Positions 35,236 through 45,889 of a stretch of 64,000 bases of DNA are shown here, one piece after another (within the stretch, counting starts at the first letter, position 1; each line of letters opens with the position of its first letter). The stretch is from Cryphonectria parasitica EP155. Taxonomy: Eukaryota > Ascomycota > Sordariomycetes > Diaporthales > Cryphonectriaceae. A program made the translations under genes and the position numbers. The DNA is taken from the NCBI RefSeq assembly GCF_011745365.1, contig NW_024468915.1, positions 2,334,653 to 2,398,652 of the forward strand. The letters run 5' to 3'. Below the pieces are notes generated by a model, which saw only the letters and a program-made list of their open reading frames with translations, had not been told where the DNA came from and did no database searches.

Positions 35236-36756
35236 TCATTGCCCCACTGAGGTCTCCGCCTGCCGAGAACTGGCAGCGGCGCGCCACCTCATCGCAGTGT
35301 CCCTCTTTTGAAACAGGTTTTCCAGCACCTCTGCGGGTCTATACCTGATATCCTGATGCCAGCCTGGGTCGATGACGAGTGTGAGTCCGCCCACCATGGC
35401 TGCCGTCCTGGCGGAGACACCGACGTCCAGGTGCATGTCTCTCTCAAAGCTAATGGCATAGACGGGCACGCCGAGCGGGTTGGCCATCAGCTTCTCGAAG
35501 TCGTACGGGCACTCCCAGTCGTACTCGGCCAGGAGCTCAGCAGCTTCCTTGAGCTCGATCAGCTCCTCGTGCGTATCGTAGTGGAAGCGGCAGTAGGTGT
35601 TTGCCGTGAAGTAGATGGGATGTTCAGTGGCCGTCAGAGACGGGTCAGGGTACGTGCCGTCCTCGCTGGCCTGGAGGTACTCAAACCCACGGATTTTGCG
35701 CGCCACCCGCTCGGCAGCCCAGCGGGTCGGCCCGCCACTACACCAAGTCTGTTCCAGGAGAAGCGGGTACAAGGGCCTCTCGTCGATATGGAGGATGCTC
35801 TCGAACTCGTGGATTGTGTCGGGCTGAAGCCGCCCCACGGTCTCCAAGTCCTTTTTGATTGTACATAGCAAGTTGTAGACTTCAGGGAAGCCGACCTTGG
35901 AGCCAAACTGCCTTCCGAGCGTGAGGAGCTTCTGTCCGGTCATGTAGCCACGCCCTGTCATGGGTATGTTCTTGGGACCAATGTTGGTGATCAGTGTCAG
36001 AATCCTCCTGACCAGGATGTCGGCATCCTGAAAGTGGCTGTAGAACCTCTGATTCTGCTCCACAATGTTTTCGTACTCGATCTGGAAGTAATCCTCGATC
36101 TTCATGCCGCAAGGGGGCAGGCCACCGGTGATGAACACCTCGCTCAGGCCCTCAGGGTGCATTGATAAGTAGCTGAGGCTAATGTAGCCACCGTAGGACT
36201 GACCAAGGGTTGTCCACTTGATCACCTCTCCAAGAGGCTCGAGCTGGGAGAGACAGAGCCTGATGGCCTCGAGGTCCCGGACAATGTTGTCCTGACAAAA
36301 CTGGGCAATGTAATGTGCCATCTTGTGCTGGTCGAGATCTGCTCTCTGGCTAAGGATTTGAGACGGAAGGGGACTGCTGTCGCCACAACCGCGATAGTCC
36401 ACGTAGAGGATCGAGTAGCCCTTCATCAGGAGCCAGCGATTCATCTCGCGCACCCGACAAGGAGGATTGTCAGCGCCAGGACCTCCACAGAGGTAGAGGA
36501 GGATCGGCCTCTTCCGTAGTGCCCGGTCATGTTGGATGCGTTGTGTCCAGGTTTCTGAGGTGCATGACTTCCCCGAAACTACCTCTTCCCACACCATGTG
36601 TGCTGAAATCTTCAGCATGTCATCCTGCGGGATGTTGTTGTCATATTGGAGGGAGACTTGGAAGCGTAGCTTGGTGACGGCGAAGTCGGAGCTTTGGTGC
36701 CAGGGCTCTGAACTGAGCAGCACGGCGGGTTGAATGGGGCTCTTGTCGAAAGGCAT
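35236..36756 (-). CDS. Prolyl-aminopeptidase-like alpha/beta hydrolase (peptidase S33)
   Basis: Single-exon gene of 506 residues from the ATG at 36756. Features of the S33 proline iminopeptidase family are visible: the oxyanion motif LCGGPGADNPP near residue 90, DYRGCGDSSP near residue 120, and the nucleophile elbow LGQSYGGYI near residues 186-194, whose Ser is the catalytic nucleophile. A helical cap domain follows. The C-terminal block has ISFERDMHLDV and DPGWHQDIRYRP, supplying probable catalytic Asp and His. The family removes N-terminal proline from peptides, but many fungal members have other ester or amide substrates, so specificity is open. No signal peptide is seen, so it is probably cytosolic. 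Confidence 0.88.
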   Translation of the reverse strand: MPFDKSPIQPAVLLSSEPWHQSSDFAVTKLRFQVSLQYDNNIPQDDMLKISAHMVWEEVVSGKSCTSETWTQRIQHDRALRKRPILLYLCGGPGADNPPCRVREMNRWLLMKGYSILYVDYRGCGDSSPLPSQILSQRADLDQHKMAHYIAQFCQDNIVRDLEAIRLCLSQLEPLGEVIKWTTLGQSYGGYISLSYLSMHPEGLSEVFITGGLPPCGMKIEDYFQIEYENIVEQNQRFYSHFQDADILVRRILTLITNIGPKNIPMTGRGYMTGQKLLTLGRQFGSKVGFPEVYNLLCTIKKDLETVGRLQPDTIHEFESILHIDERPLYPLLLEQTWCSGGPTRWAAERVARKIRGFEYLQASEDGTYPDPSLTATEHPIYFTANTYCRFHYDTHEELIELKEAAELLAEYDWECPYDFEKLMANPLGVPVYAISFERDMHLDVGVSARTAAMVGGLTLVIDPGWHQDIRYRPAEVLENLFQKRDTAMRWRAAASSRQAETSVGQ

Positions 36757-39700
36757 CACTGTAGCAATTGTCCAGACGGTAAGAGTATGGCGATGATTAT
36801 TGATCGATGGATGGGAGCACCGGAGGGAGGACGCTTGTGATCCTATCAGACGGTTGTCAGCATAAGATTAACTAACGGCCACATTCTCCAGAGACAGAAG
36901 CCTTGCAAGTAGAAAAGTGGCACGATCTTGTGTCGTAGGCTCCCCACTTATTTCATACAAGATACATACTCTAATTGATGCATTCTTTTACCCGTGCTTT
37001 TTGTCCTCGGGGTACCGTACCAGCCATATCTAGCGGGAAGGTCGGAGCTGTGGCGAGACATGGCGTTTCTTTTGCATGGGTTGTGTGCAGCTTGATGCAG
37101 CTTGGCGATGTTCACACACACATATATAGATGGATGTATATTTGTTCTCGTTTGCGACCAACCAAGGGGCCATGTAGGAAGTAGGCAGGTAGCCTTCTCA
37201 ACGCACATAATGCTGCAATGCCAACCAACACTGCCACACGGGTACTGGATGCCGGGCTGGGTCTGGGATTCTGGGTGGATCGGGTTTTATTGCGTGTCGG
37301 CCGACTGGTGACGCGATGGTCAGGTGGAATGTCCTTGTGTAACTTGAAGAAGAAAAGAAGAAGTAAAAAATCGCAGAGCCAGAGTCCTTCAATCTCCGCC
37401 TACTCCAAAAGCAAGATCAAAACGTTGTGGCAGAGCCTCGTCGATCCCTACTTCTTCATCCTCCAGCGAGGCTACTAACGGGGGGATCCGGCTGCAGGGA
37501 TGACCCCCAGTTTTCTAAGCTGCCACATTCGGAGGGTGCGTTCGAGATGACAGGGCAAGAGCAAAGGGGTGGGCCCCAGGGTGGGGGGGGGAGGACCTGG
37601 CTGCAGGTACCTCAAGGAACCCCTGTCCCTGCCAACCACCCCTGTCTGCCGCTCCCGCTGCGGGGTCTGTTTGTCCACTGTCGACCCCTCGTACGAAAAT
37701 ACATCTTGTTCAGCAGCCCAGTAATTTCATCAGGACATCCACGGCATCGTACAGCAGAAGTAACTCGGTGAATTATGGCCCGTCTCACTTTGAATAGTAC
37801 CCAGTCAACCTTTTTCAGATCAGACATATTCGGCATCATCGTCATCATCATCAAGGACGTAGGACTGCAGCTCCTAGTGATACTTTCCCCCCTTCCCTTA
37901 CCCGTTCCATTGTCGGACTCCGTGTGGCCCCCACCAGTACTGACTGCTAGCTAGTGCTGGTGAGTCTTAGAATCCGCCAATTGCGTTCCCGACCGTGATC
38001 AAAGGCCATGTACACTTCACAGCGAGGAGAGAGTGGATGGAAAAAAGGCGATATTGCCCAGTTACGGCTGGGTAGGAGGGAGGGGGGTATTCTCGCCCAT
38101 CAGAAGCGAGGTCGTAATATACCTAGATGGGACATGCATGTCAAATTCCATAGCATAGTCATTATTCGTTATCCGGGGTCTAGCTGGGCGCTATGACAGC
38201 TGCAATCCTACCCTCGGTACCATAGATTTCTATGTACTATTGCCACAATCTGTCGACTGACGCTTCTCATGGCTGCTGTCTGGTGCTTCGGACTAATGAG
38301 CCCATGCAAGATCGCCGTGTACCATGTTAGTCTGAAGAACTCGAAGCGATATATGCCTCACTGGCCCCTGCCTGCATACCGAGGCGCTGGTAGATCTCGT
38401 CGCCGCAGCTCCGTCACATTGAGGGCAAATCTACTGACCGGTCAGATGCTAGGAGGTAAATAAACCTATGAGACAGCGAGAAGGCACGGTTACCAGAGTC
38501 TCTCTTGCTCCGAACCGCACGAACACCGGTTCTAGATTCACGAATACGGATATAATGGTGGGAGGGTACCCACTTTAAAAACGAAAAGAAGATGATCCAC
38601 AGCATGGCTCTGTTGCAATGGCTCTGCACGGTTGACTTCCAATGTGTAAGGTGCTACTGTACTACTTTTATATATTATCGGGACACAACCTGACTGAGAT
38701 CGCAAAGTCCATCACTATTGTGACAGCCATACACTGAACGAGTGGCGCTTGATCGATGAAGGGGCTAATGTGGGTCGCTTCTGGCTGTTGGCCTTGTAGA
38801 TATCAGATCATAGTCGACGGTGTGTGCAGAACTCTGCTACCGAGGGGTGGTCTAGCCCACATGTCATTCGGTCTTCTCTCCCCCGTTGCATCGGATGCGA
38901 CTCCTTGGCATGCAGGAACGTAGCGCCACGCCGGGTTGTAGCTATCACCTAAGGTCAGGTTTCACTGAGACACGAACTCCGAGTGGTGGGGCCTTGAGGC
39001 TCATGGGGACATATTTCGCTGTGTCGTCGCCTACGTAGGGTAGGTCCAAATCTGGAAAGCTGCAGGTTACGATAACTCAAGCAGTAGAATAATGCAGGGC
39101 TAGATACCTGTACGCAGCACAGTAGACAGACTTGATGATCCGCAGCCATCTCTCGCTGAAGATGTGTATTATATGCATTGGTCATCTCAGTGGCTCCCTC
39201 CTAGCTGGTCTCTTCCCCGTCTTGACAGAGTGATCGAGCTCAATCTCTTTAAATGTTCTTGATATCCACAGGATTCTAACAAATCGTAATCGTATTGATG
39301 AAGTGGCAATACCAGCTGAAGATTGTAAATCCAACAAGACGCAACCAGAATGCCGATCACATTCAACCACCATGCCTACAATGCAAGAGCGTCCTTCTTT
39401 TTCATAAGCCAACCGATCGTAACTCTGCGGTGGCGGTGGCGGCTGAGGCAATGCTAACAGGAAACCAAAAGCAATCCGCTGCTGGTTGTGCCACAACGAA
39501 AGGTCATGGGACCTAAATGACTGGTTCGCATTTTTGTAAGGATGGATTGCCTCCTGCTCCTAATTCGATGGCTGCCCCAGACATATCTGAGGTCTATTCT
39601 CGACAAAGTTTCTCAGAGCGTCCTTCCTCAAAGTAGCGAGCCCATCGATCTTTCTCTTCACACATGACTCTAAAGCTGTACAACCCTCAGGGTATGATTT

Positions 39701-41077
39701 CCACACTTCGCCACCTGGGCCCATACGTAACTATGGAGTAAGATATTATTTCTCCTACCAGATTTACCCACTGCTTTTTTGTCTTAATAATCATAGCAGG
39801 AAAGCCTCGGTCGATCTTCAGTAGTTATCTACTCACTCAACCAGCATTTTCAAGTGAAGTAAGTCTGATTTGAGCCTGGATTCTGTATGGTACGTCACGC
39901 ACTTTCCAAGTGGCAAAGTGTGAAAATTATACCCTGAGGGGTGTATGCATGTAAAGAGGGTACTTTGGAGGCTGAATTATTCGGTGGATACGTGCCATCT
40001 GGTAACGGTACGAGATTTCTCAGCCTGCCACGTTCTATATGGGACGCACCTTTAGGTAAGCGTTGTGGGCGGTCATTCTTTGAGTGTTCGAGTAGAAGCA
40101 CTTTTACTCAAAGGTATGCTTAGCGATCTTTCTAGTGGTGTGCTTTAGAGACACACTAGAACATAGAAAATTTGTTACATAGCTCATCTCACTGTATGTG
40201 CTTCTCCATAGGTTGATCCCCTTGCGTGTTAGGCATGTCTGGAAACATGGCCACACAATCCAGTCTAGGGGATTAGCGCCACATTCAGGTCAAATCTTTA
40301 GTGTCTCGTATGATTGTAGACGATTAGCCGGGCGAGACGACCGCCATGATTAATCAAGCTTGGGATCTTAGATGAGAATGGGGATGTTCTCAAGTGATGA
40401 GGTCTGTGCATTGTCCACCACGTCTCTGTTGATGTTCAGACATCTGTCAAGGTTAGTCACAGCTAAATAGATCTTTACATTATCCAAGTATGGTGGATCG
40501 TGCTTCAAGCTCATAATTAGTCCTCCTTCTTAACGGAACGAAGGATAATAGGCATCATCACTTTTCAAAGTGTCTGTCATAGTGACATGCCTAGGGACAT
40601 TCCAGCCCAAAGCTAGGACTTGTTTTTTTGTGAGTCAATACAAGCTATGCTGTACACTAGCTGTAGAGAAGAATTAGTAACATTCATAGGCTTGCCATCG
40701 GTCACACGCTTCATTCAAGTCTTGCAATTAACCACCTCATTTCTATTAGATAGCGGGCTTCACATCATTATTATCAATTTCATTGTTCTGTCACAATATG
40801 TAACATCGTGTGCCCAGATCCCAACAAATCAGTGAAATGTCTCTCTCTAGAATTGTGTTAAGTGAAGACTTATTAAATCTAACAACAGATTCACTGAAAA
40901 TTACAACATTCACATTGGAGCTCAGCCTGCTATCCACAACTTGAAACTTGACTTCATAAACCAGTTTTGCTCTGAATTACTTCAAACCCGACACCATTGC
41001 ACAACTTTGCCTTTTCTTCTCTGTCTACACATACCAGATCATCACCACTGCCCTTTCTGAATTTTATCCTATCAACA
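36757..41077. other. Longest gene-free stretch of the window
   Basis: About 4.3 kb in which no frame longer than about 115 codons looks real. A G-rich run lies near 37570-37595. Several AT-rich blocks are present (39730-40000, 40480-40990), and the last 100 bases are pyrimidine-rich leader for the next gene. I saw no tRNA, LTR or transposase. A non-coding RNA or decayed repeat cannot be excluded. Confidence 0.4.
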
Positions 41078-42967
41078 ATGTCATGCAACAAGCAGACCTT
41101 TGTGCAGCCCAAGGCCTATGGCTTCAAAGGCACCACGGCAACCCCGACCACGAGCAAGGCCATCGACAAGATCCGTGAGGCCGACAGGCGTGTACCTTCA
41201 GCTCGTTCTCAGCGAAAGGGCTCACCTGTGATACTTCGCCAGCCCATTAGAGAGCGTGGTCGGCATGAGGTCACCTCTTTCACGGCCACCGAACCGAACG
41301 ATAAGGAAGAGACAACAACAACAGCCACCTTGAATAATCATCGGGCGGACAAACCCAATCACCCACCCTCAACTCGTACTAAGCGCAAAGCCGCACCTGT
41401 TATCCTCCTCGAACCCACTACGAAGCGAGAACGGCTTGTAGCTACATCTTTGGCTGTCGCGCCACAGCATAGCAAGCAAAAGCCCACCACGATGGCCACG
41501 TCCAAGAAGCGTTGTGCCGAACAGCCTTGGTGGTCTGCCGAATTGAAGCGCGCGTTCCCATCACACAACGTAGTCAAGGCTCCGAAGCGTCGTGTTCAGA
41601 AGAAAACTGTGCTGTATGTGCTTACACGTCTAGAACAAGCAAGGGAGTGTGTCTGTACTAATCAACTGATTGATTGGGCATATAGAACGGAAGGGCTGGT
41701 GGATGCTCGCAACAGCCAGGCTCTGGACATGTACTCGAAGCCTGTGATGGGTGACCCGAAGGCTCTGAAACAGCTTGCCGACTTCCAGTGTAGCTGTCGA
41801 CAGCCTGGTGCTCCAAGATGCTACTGCGCTTGGTGCGCGGGTGATTTCGCCGGTCCACCCAAGCAGGGCACAGGAAGCCCTTGGGTTGACGTCAAGAGTC
41901 TGATCCCGTCCCATCTCAAACCCAAAGAGCTCTCGGACCTCAAGATGAGCTCCAGAAAGATCGCCCATGTGTCTGGTGAAGCCGACAAGTCCAGACCTCT
42001 TGGTGCGCGCCTCGTTCCGGATGGCTTCTTCTGTGATCGCTGCCAGACCATCCATCGACCCACCGCCTTCATCCCGTCGTGCTACAATGACCAAAACTTC
42101 AGCTCCCTCTCAGGAGTGCCCACTTTCAACCTCGGGCGCCTTCTGGCAAAGACCATTGCTCTGGGTCAGTGCGACAGCGACGAAGCCAAGCTGGTTCTCA
42201 ATTCCATGAGCACTCGATCCTTCAGGGCGACCAAATTGCCCGAGGCGGGCCTGAAAATCTTGGCCGAGACTTCTCACGAGGCGAAACTTGTCAACGGCCA
42301 GCTCATGGTCAAGACACAGGTCGTGGTGTGGCCCGACCCGATCAGCAATGATGTCTTTGCAAGGTTTACGGCCTCGACTCCATGTTGGAAGTTTCCCCTC
42401 GATCCTTTGACCCGCTCCATTCACTCTACCATCTCTGAGGAGATGGCTCTGGCAACAGGACAAATGGACAAGGAGGGTCACCTGAAGTTAGCCGAGCCTG
42501 GCCTCATGGATGCGGTCCAGTACCTCCAAACCAACCAGGGCATGGTCTACTGCTGCGAGGATGCCCACACGGACTATAGCTTCGGTGTGGTCAACACCGA
42601 TCTCATGGATAAGTGTATCGTCCTCACTGCCTGGAAAGATTACGGCGGCTTTGGCCAAGAGCAGCCTCGCAAGTGGTTAACACACGTTTCGGCCAAATCC
42701 CTGCGGAAACACGAGCTCAGGGTGAGTGTTCCTCCCAGACGCCAGCCGCTGGGCCATGCGGGCATCGCGAGTAAGTTTGAGGGACAAGCGCTGGGCATGA
42801 AGTGCAACATGAAGTACGGGCCTGTGCTCGAAGACGATGACATGCTGCGACTGCTGCAGGTCAAATGGGCAATGGAGGGCCTGGGGGGTGATGAGAACGC
42901 TCGGGGCGCTGAGGATGGTCACGATGACGATAAGGACGACGACCTGTGGGGCTCGGGTGAAGACTGA
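41078..42967 (+). CDS. Unknown protein with Cys/His clusters and internal duplication
   Basis: Single-exon gene of 629 residues from the ATG at 41078, which is preceded by a pyrimidine-rich leader. I do not recognise a family. Residues about 38-150 contain two diverged copies of a 56-57 residue unit: the blocks RKGSPVILRQPIRERGR and RKAAPVILLEPTTKRER match in order and spacing. Residues 235-256 (QCSCRQPGAPRCYCAWCAG) and 316-335 (FCDRCQTIHR...SC) are Cys-rich and could bind zinc. The C-terminal half looks folded, with Trp- and aromatic-rich segments, and ends in an acidic Asp/Glu tail. It lies 820 bp upstream of the swollenin gene on the same strand. Confidence 0.7.
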   Translation: MSCNKQTFVQPKAYGFKGTTATPTTSKAIDKIREADRRVPSARSQRKGSPVILRQPIRERGRHEVTSFTATEPNDKEETTTTATLNNHRADKPNHPPSTRTKRKAAPVILLEPTTKRERLVATSLAVAPQHSKQKPTTMATSKKRCAEQPWWSAELKRAFPSHNVVKAPKRRVQKKTVLYVLTRLEQARECVCTNQLIDWAYRTEGLVDARNSQALDMYSKPVMGDPKALKQLADFQCSCRQPGAPRCYCAWCAGDFAGPPKQGTGSPWVDVKSLIPSHLKPKELSDLKMSSRKIAHVSGEADKSRPLGARLVPDGFFCDRCQTIHRPTAFIPSCYNDQNFSSLSGVPTFNLGRLLAKTIALGQCDSDEAKLVLNSMSTRSFRATKLPEAGLKILAETSHEAKLVNGQLMVKTQVVVWPDPISNDVFARFTASTPCWKFPLDPLTRSIHSTISEEMALATGQMDKEGHLKLAEPGLMDAVQYLQTNQGMVYCCEDAHTDYSFGVVNTDLMDKCIVLTAWKDYGGFGQEQPRKWLTHVSAKSLRKHELRVSVPPRRQPLGHAGIASKFEGQALGMKCNMKYGPVLEDDDMLRLLQVKWAMEGLGGDENARGAEDGHDDDKDDDLWGSGED

Positions 42968-43787
42968 GTTCTTTTCTACAGAGGGGATAATTGTGGAACC
43001 TGTCGTGAGCATGGGAGTTACTGATCGTATGTTAAAAGGGGTCATATTTGTATGAGCAATGCATTTGCATGCATAGCGAGATATTAATTATAGCTTAGTA
43101 CTCAATTACTGAGAGTTCTTTTCAAAAGAGTCTTTTGCTCCTGCAGGCATATGATCAAGTTCTTTCTGCGTAATCAAATAGCCAAATACTACATTTCGAA
43201 ATGATTCTCAAAGTCAAATCCCAATTAGGAGATCCAAATGGCTAGTACATATTCGCTGCGGAGGCCCAGGTTCCAGACGGGTGATCCCTCCGCAATCTTC
43301 CACCAGTGCTAACCGAGAACAGACGCCAGTTTGCCTTGTTGAGAAAATTATAAGACTCAGAACCGGATCATGCTGGGAACCACGGGCCGCCTAAAACTTC
43401 AATTCGCTGGCGATGCTGGGCAAGTACCAATCGCTGACAAGCTTCATCAGCCTCGGGAAATGTGGAGGAGTTGCTGCGGATACTTTGGTTCCCTTCGGGT
43501 CATGCCCCAGCGTCGGTCATCCCATATCAGGTGTTGTTAATTGCTGGGTCGGAGACTTGCCCGTCAGATGAAAGAGGAAAAGGAATTTCACAGGGACAAT
43601 ACTCCAGCTTTGATTAAAGTTCATAGCCAAGTGACCAAATATATATGCTCTTGTGTGTGTTCACTTACAATCGTTCCGAAGACTGCCACTATTAATTATC
43701 CTCTTCGGCGGTCACCTCAGCCAATGGATCAAGAATGCCAAGCTTGAGATTCAATTAATCAAAGAACCCGACGCGTGGCTTGAAACC
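42968..43787. other. Swollenin upstream region
   Basis: About 820 bases. It includes the 3' end of the preceding gene and the swollenin promoter. No other gene is visible. A TATA-like element lies near 43638-43647. Confidence 0.45.
43638..43647 (+). promoter_or_regulatory. TATA-like element upstream of swollenin
   Basis: An AATATATATG run lies about 140 bp before the swollenin start codon, a normal distance for a fungal TATA box plus leader. It is suggestive only. Confidence 0.3.
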
Positions 43788-45836
43788 ATGGGCTTCTCAC
43801 CCAGACTCTTCTTTGTTTTGCAAGGCCTCGCAAGCCTCGTTCAGGTATCTTTGCAACAAGATGATTGCGCAGCATCCTAGTAAGATCCCAACCCTAGATC
43901 GGCCCCGACATATCTTGGTTACACACTTACTCACAAGTTGTGAATGACCAAGTGCGCAATGCGGCGGCGAAGGCTGGACAGGAGCAACATGTTGTGAGAC
44001 TGGCTACACATGCTTCGTCACCAATGCGTACTACTCGCAGTGCATTCCGTCCAGTGATGCTTCTGTGAGTTGTAACCTGATAGAGTTGAATGATAATAGC
44101 CTCTTCAGAGCCCACGCTCAAGGCAACTTGGATCGCGGATATTGACTGACATATTCCAGACAATGACCAGCAGTGTGACGGCGGCGACCACAGCCACCAG
44201 CGTTAGCAGCTACACTGGCCCAGAAGACTACACCACGACCGATGCCACGGCGACGATAGCGTCTCACGCGCAGTCTGCTTACCCGTCGGCCAACTCAAGC
44301 TCCTGTGGCGACTGGACCCTGGTCGACAACGTGTGCTGCCCTCTCTACTGCTCCAACCAGAATGAATCAAGCTCGTGCGACGATACCTGCACGGGAGAGT
44401 GCATCACGCCGCCTTCTGCAGACTGCATGTCTGGAACCATGTGGGGGGAGACTTTCCACGTGAACGACACGGAGGAGTGGCACTACAGCGTGAGATTTGT
44501 TTTCCTCTTCTTTTTGTCTCTTCACTTGTTCATAACCACACCGATAGAATTGCATGCACTACACCAATTCCATCTTTGCTGACATTCAAGTCTCATTGTC
44601 TAGAGATCAACGCACTTTGGCGAGACAGAGGGAGGGGCTTGTGGGTTTGGCCTCTACGGTCTCTGCACCAACACCAACACATCTGAGGCATGGGTTGCCG
44701 AGACGCTGGGAGATACCTGCGACGCCTTTTGTCTGGCCTACCCGAGCCTCTGTCAAGACCCGACAACGAGCAACCTGACGATGAGAGGCAACTTTGCTGC
44801 GCCCAATGGCGATTACTACACCCAGGTACGCGGGTGTCCTCTACTGCCCATTTGATTCACGTACATTTACGTAGGGTAGCACACGCAAAACAACGCTTCT
44901 TTTGAATGTTTATTGACCATCTGTTTCTCTCTAATAGTTCTGGCCCAACCTGCCTGGAGACCTCGATAACTACCTGTCATGTGGAGAGTGTTTTGAGCTG
45001 ATCCGCACCAAGGACGACGGCACAGACTATGCAGTTGGTGAGGATGGGTATACTGATCCTATTATCCTTGAGATTGTCGACAGCTGTCCCTGTGATGCGA
45101 ATCCCAAATGGTGCTGTGAGTACTTTTGTCCCCTACAGAGTTTGATTCATCATAACGAGTGTTTGCGCAATGATGACTTACAAGCTCTTATTCAGGTGGC
45201 TCTGGTGCGGATCACTGCGGAGAGGTGTCAGACTTTACCTATGGATGTCCAATTCCCGAGGGCAGTCATCACAGTAAGTAATTACCTCTCCACTACCTTG
45301 ATTGAAAATAATTATCTTCCCTTTTTTTCTTGTTTCTTTTAAACAACAAAGACTGATACTTTCTTCCCCTCCCAGTGGATCTGTCAGATGTTGCCATGGG
45401 CCGTCTACAAGGCAACGGCAGCCTGACTGAAGGGGTAATCCCGATTCGTTACCAACGCATCCCATGCCCCAAGCCAGGCAACGTCTACGTCTGGCTCCAG
45501 GTGGGCGCCGGCCCCTACTATTTCGCCATGTCGGCCGTCAACGCCAACGGCCCCGGCAGCATCATCTCCTTCGAGGTGCTGGGCTCGGGCGACACCGAGT
45601 GGCTGGCTCTCGAGCATAACCCAGACTACACGAGCAGCAGACCGCAGGAGCGCTACGGGTCTTGGGTCATGCCGCAGGGGGCTGGTCCTGTGAATGTGCC
45701 CATCGCTATTCGTCTGACAAGTCCTACTGGGGAACAGATTGTGAACATGGAGGCCGTCACGTCCTTTACGGCGCCGGCTGATGCTGATGCTAATTACTAC
45801 TATATTGATATGGGTGTTCAGTTCTCAGTCGACTGA
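43788..45836 (+). CDS. swo1: Swollenin: secreted expansin-like protein with CBM1
   Basis: Secreted protein that loosens crystalline cellulose without strong hydrolysis and helps cellulases. Seven predicted exons (43788-43879, 43953-44064, 44160-44489, 44604-44825, 44938-45115, 45196-45273, 45376-45836) give 490 residues, close to the 493 of Trichoderma SWO1 as I recall it. Order: signal peptide (about 1-20), fungal cellulose-binding CBM1 (about 32-63, four Cys, with aromatic Trp and Tyr pair NAYYSQC), and a Ser/Thr/Tyr linker. Then comes an expansin/GH45-like double-psi barrel rich in Cys ([13 protein letters not shown]...SCGECFEL...VDSCPCD) and the second expansin domain ([31 protein letters not shown]). 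Exon 1 must run past a decoy GTATCT to GTAAGA at 43880 to keep the CBM1 in frame. It converges with the next gene, with stops 53 bp apart. Cellulose-inducible control is expected but not visible. Confidence 0.95.
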
Positions 45837-45889
45837 ATCAATGGAGTAATTCCTTGAGTACTTATGGTGCTAGTCATATCACCACAAAT

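Noticed and set aside
37427..37771. 114-codon frame near a G-rich run
   Set aside because: No domain and passes through a homopolymer; considered chance.
43845..43879. Alternative early donor (GTATCT) in swollenin exon 1
   Set aside because: It would put the CBM1 out of frame. Extending to GTAAGA at 43880 restores the frame and the family-like CAA segment before the CBM1.
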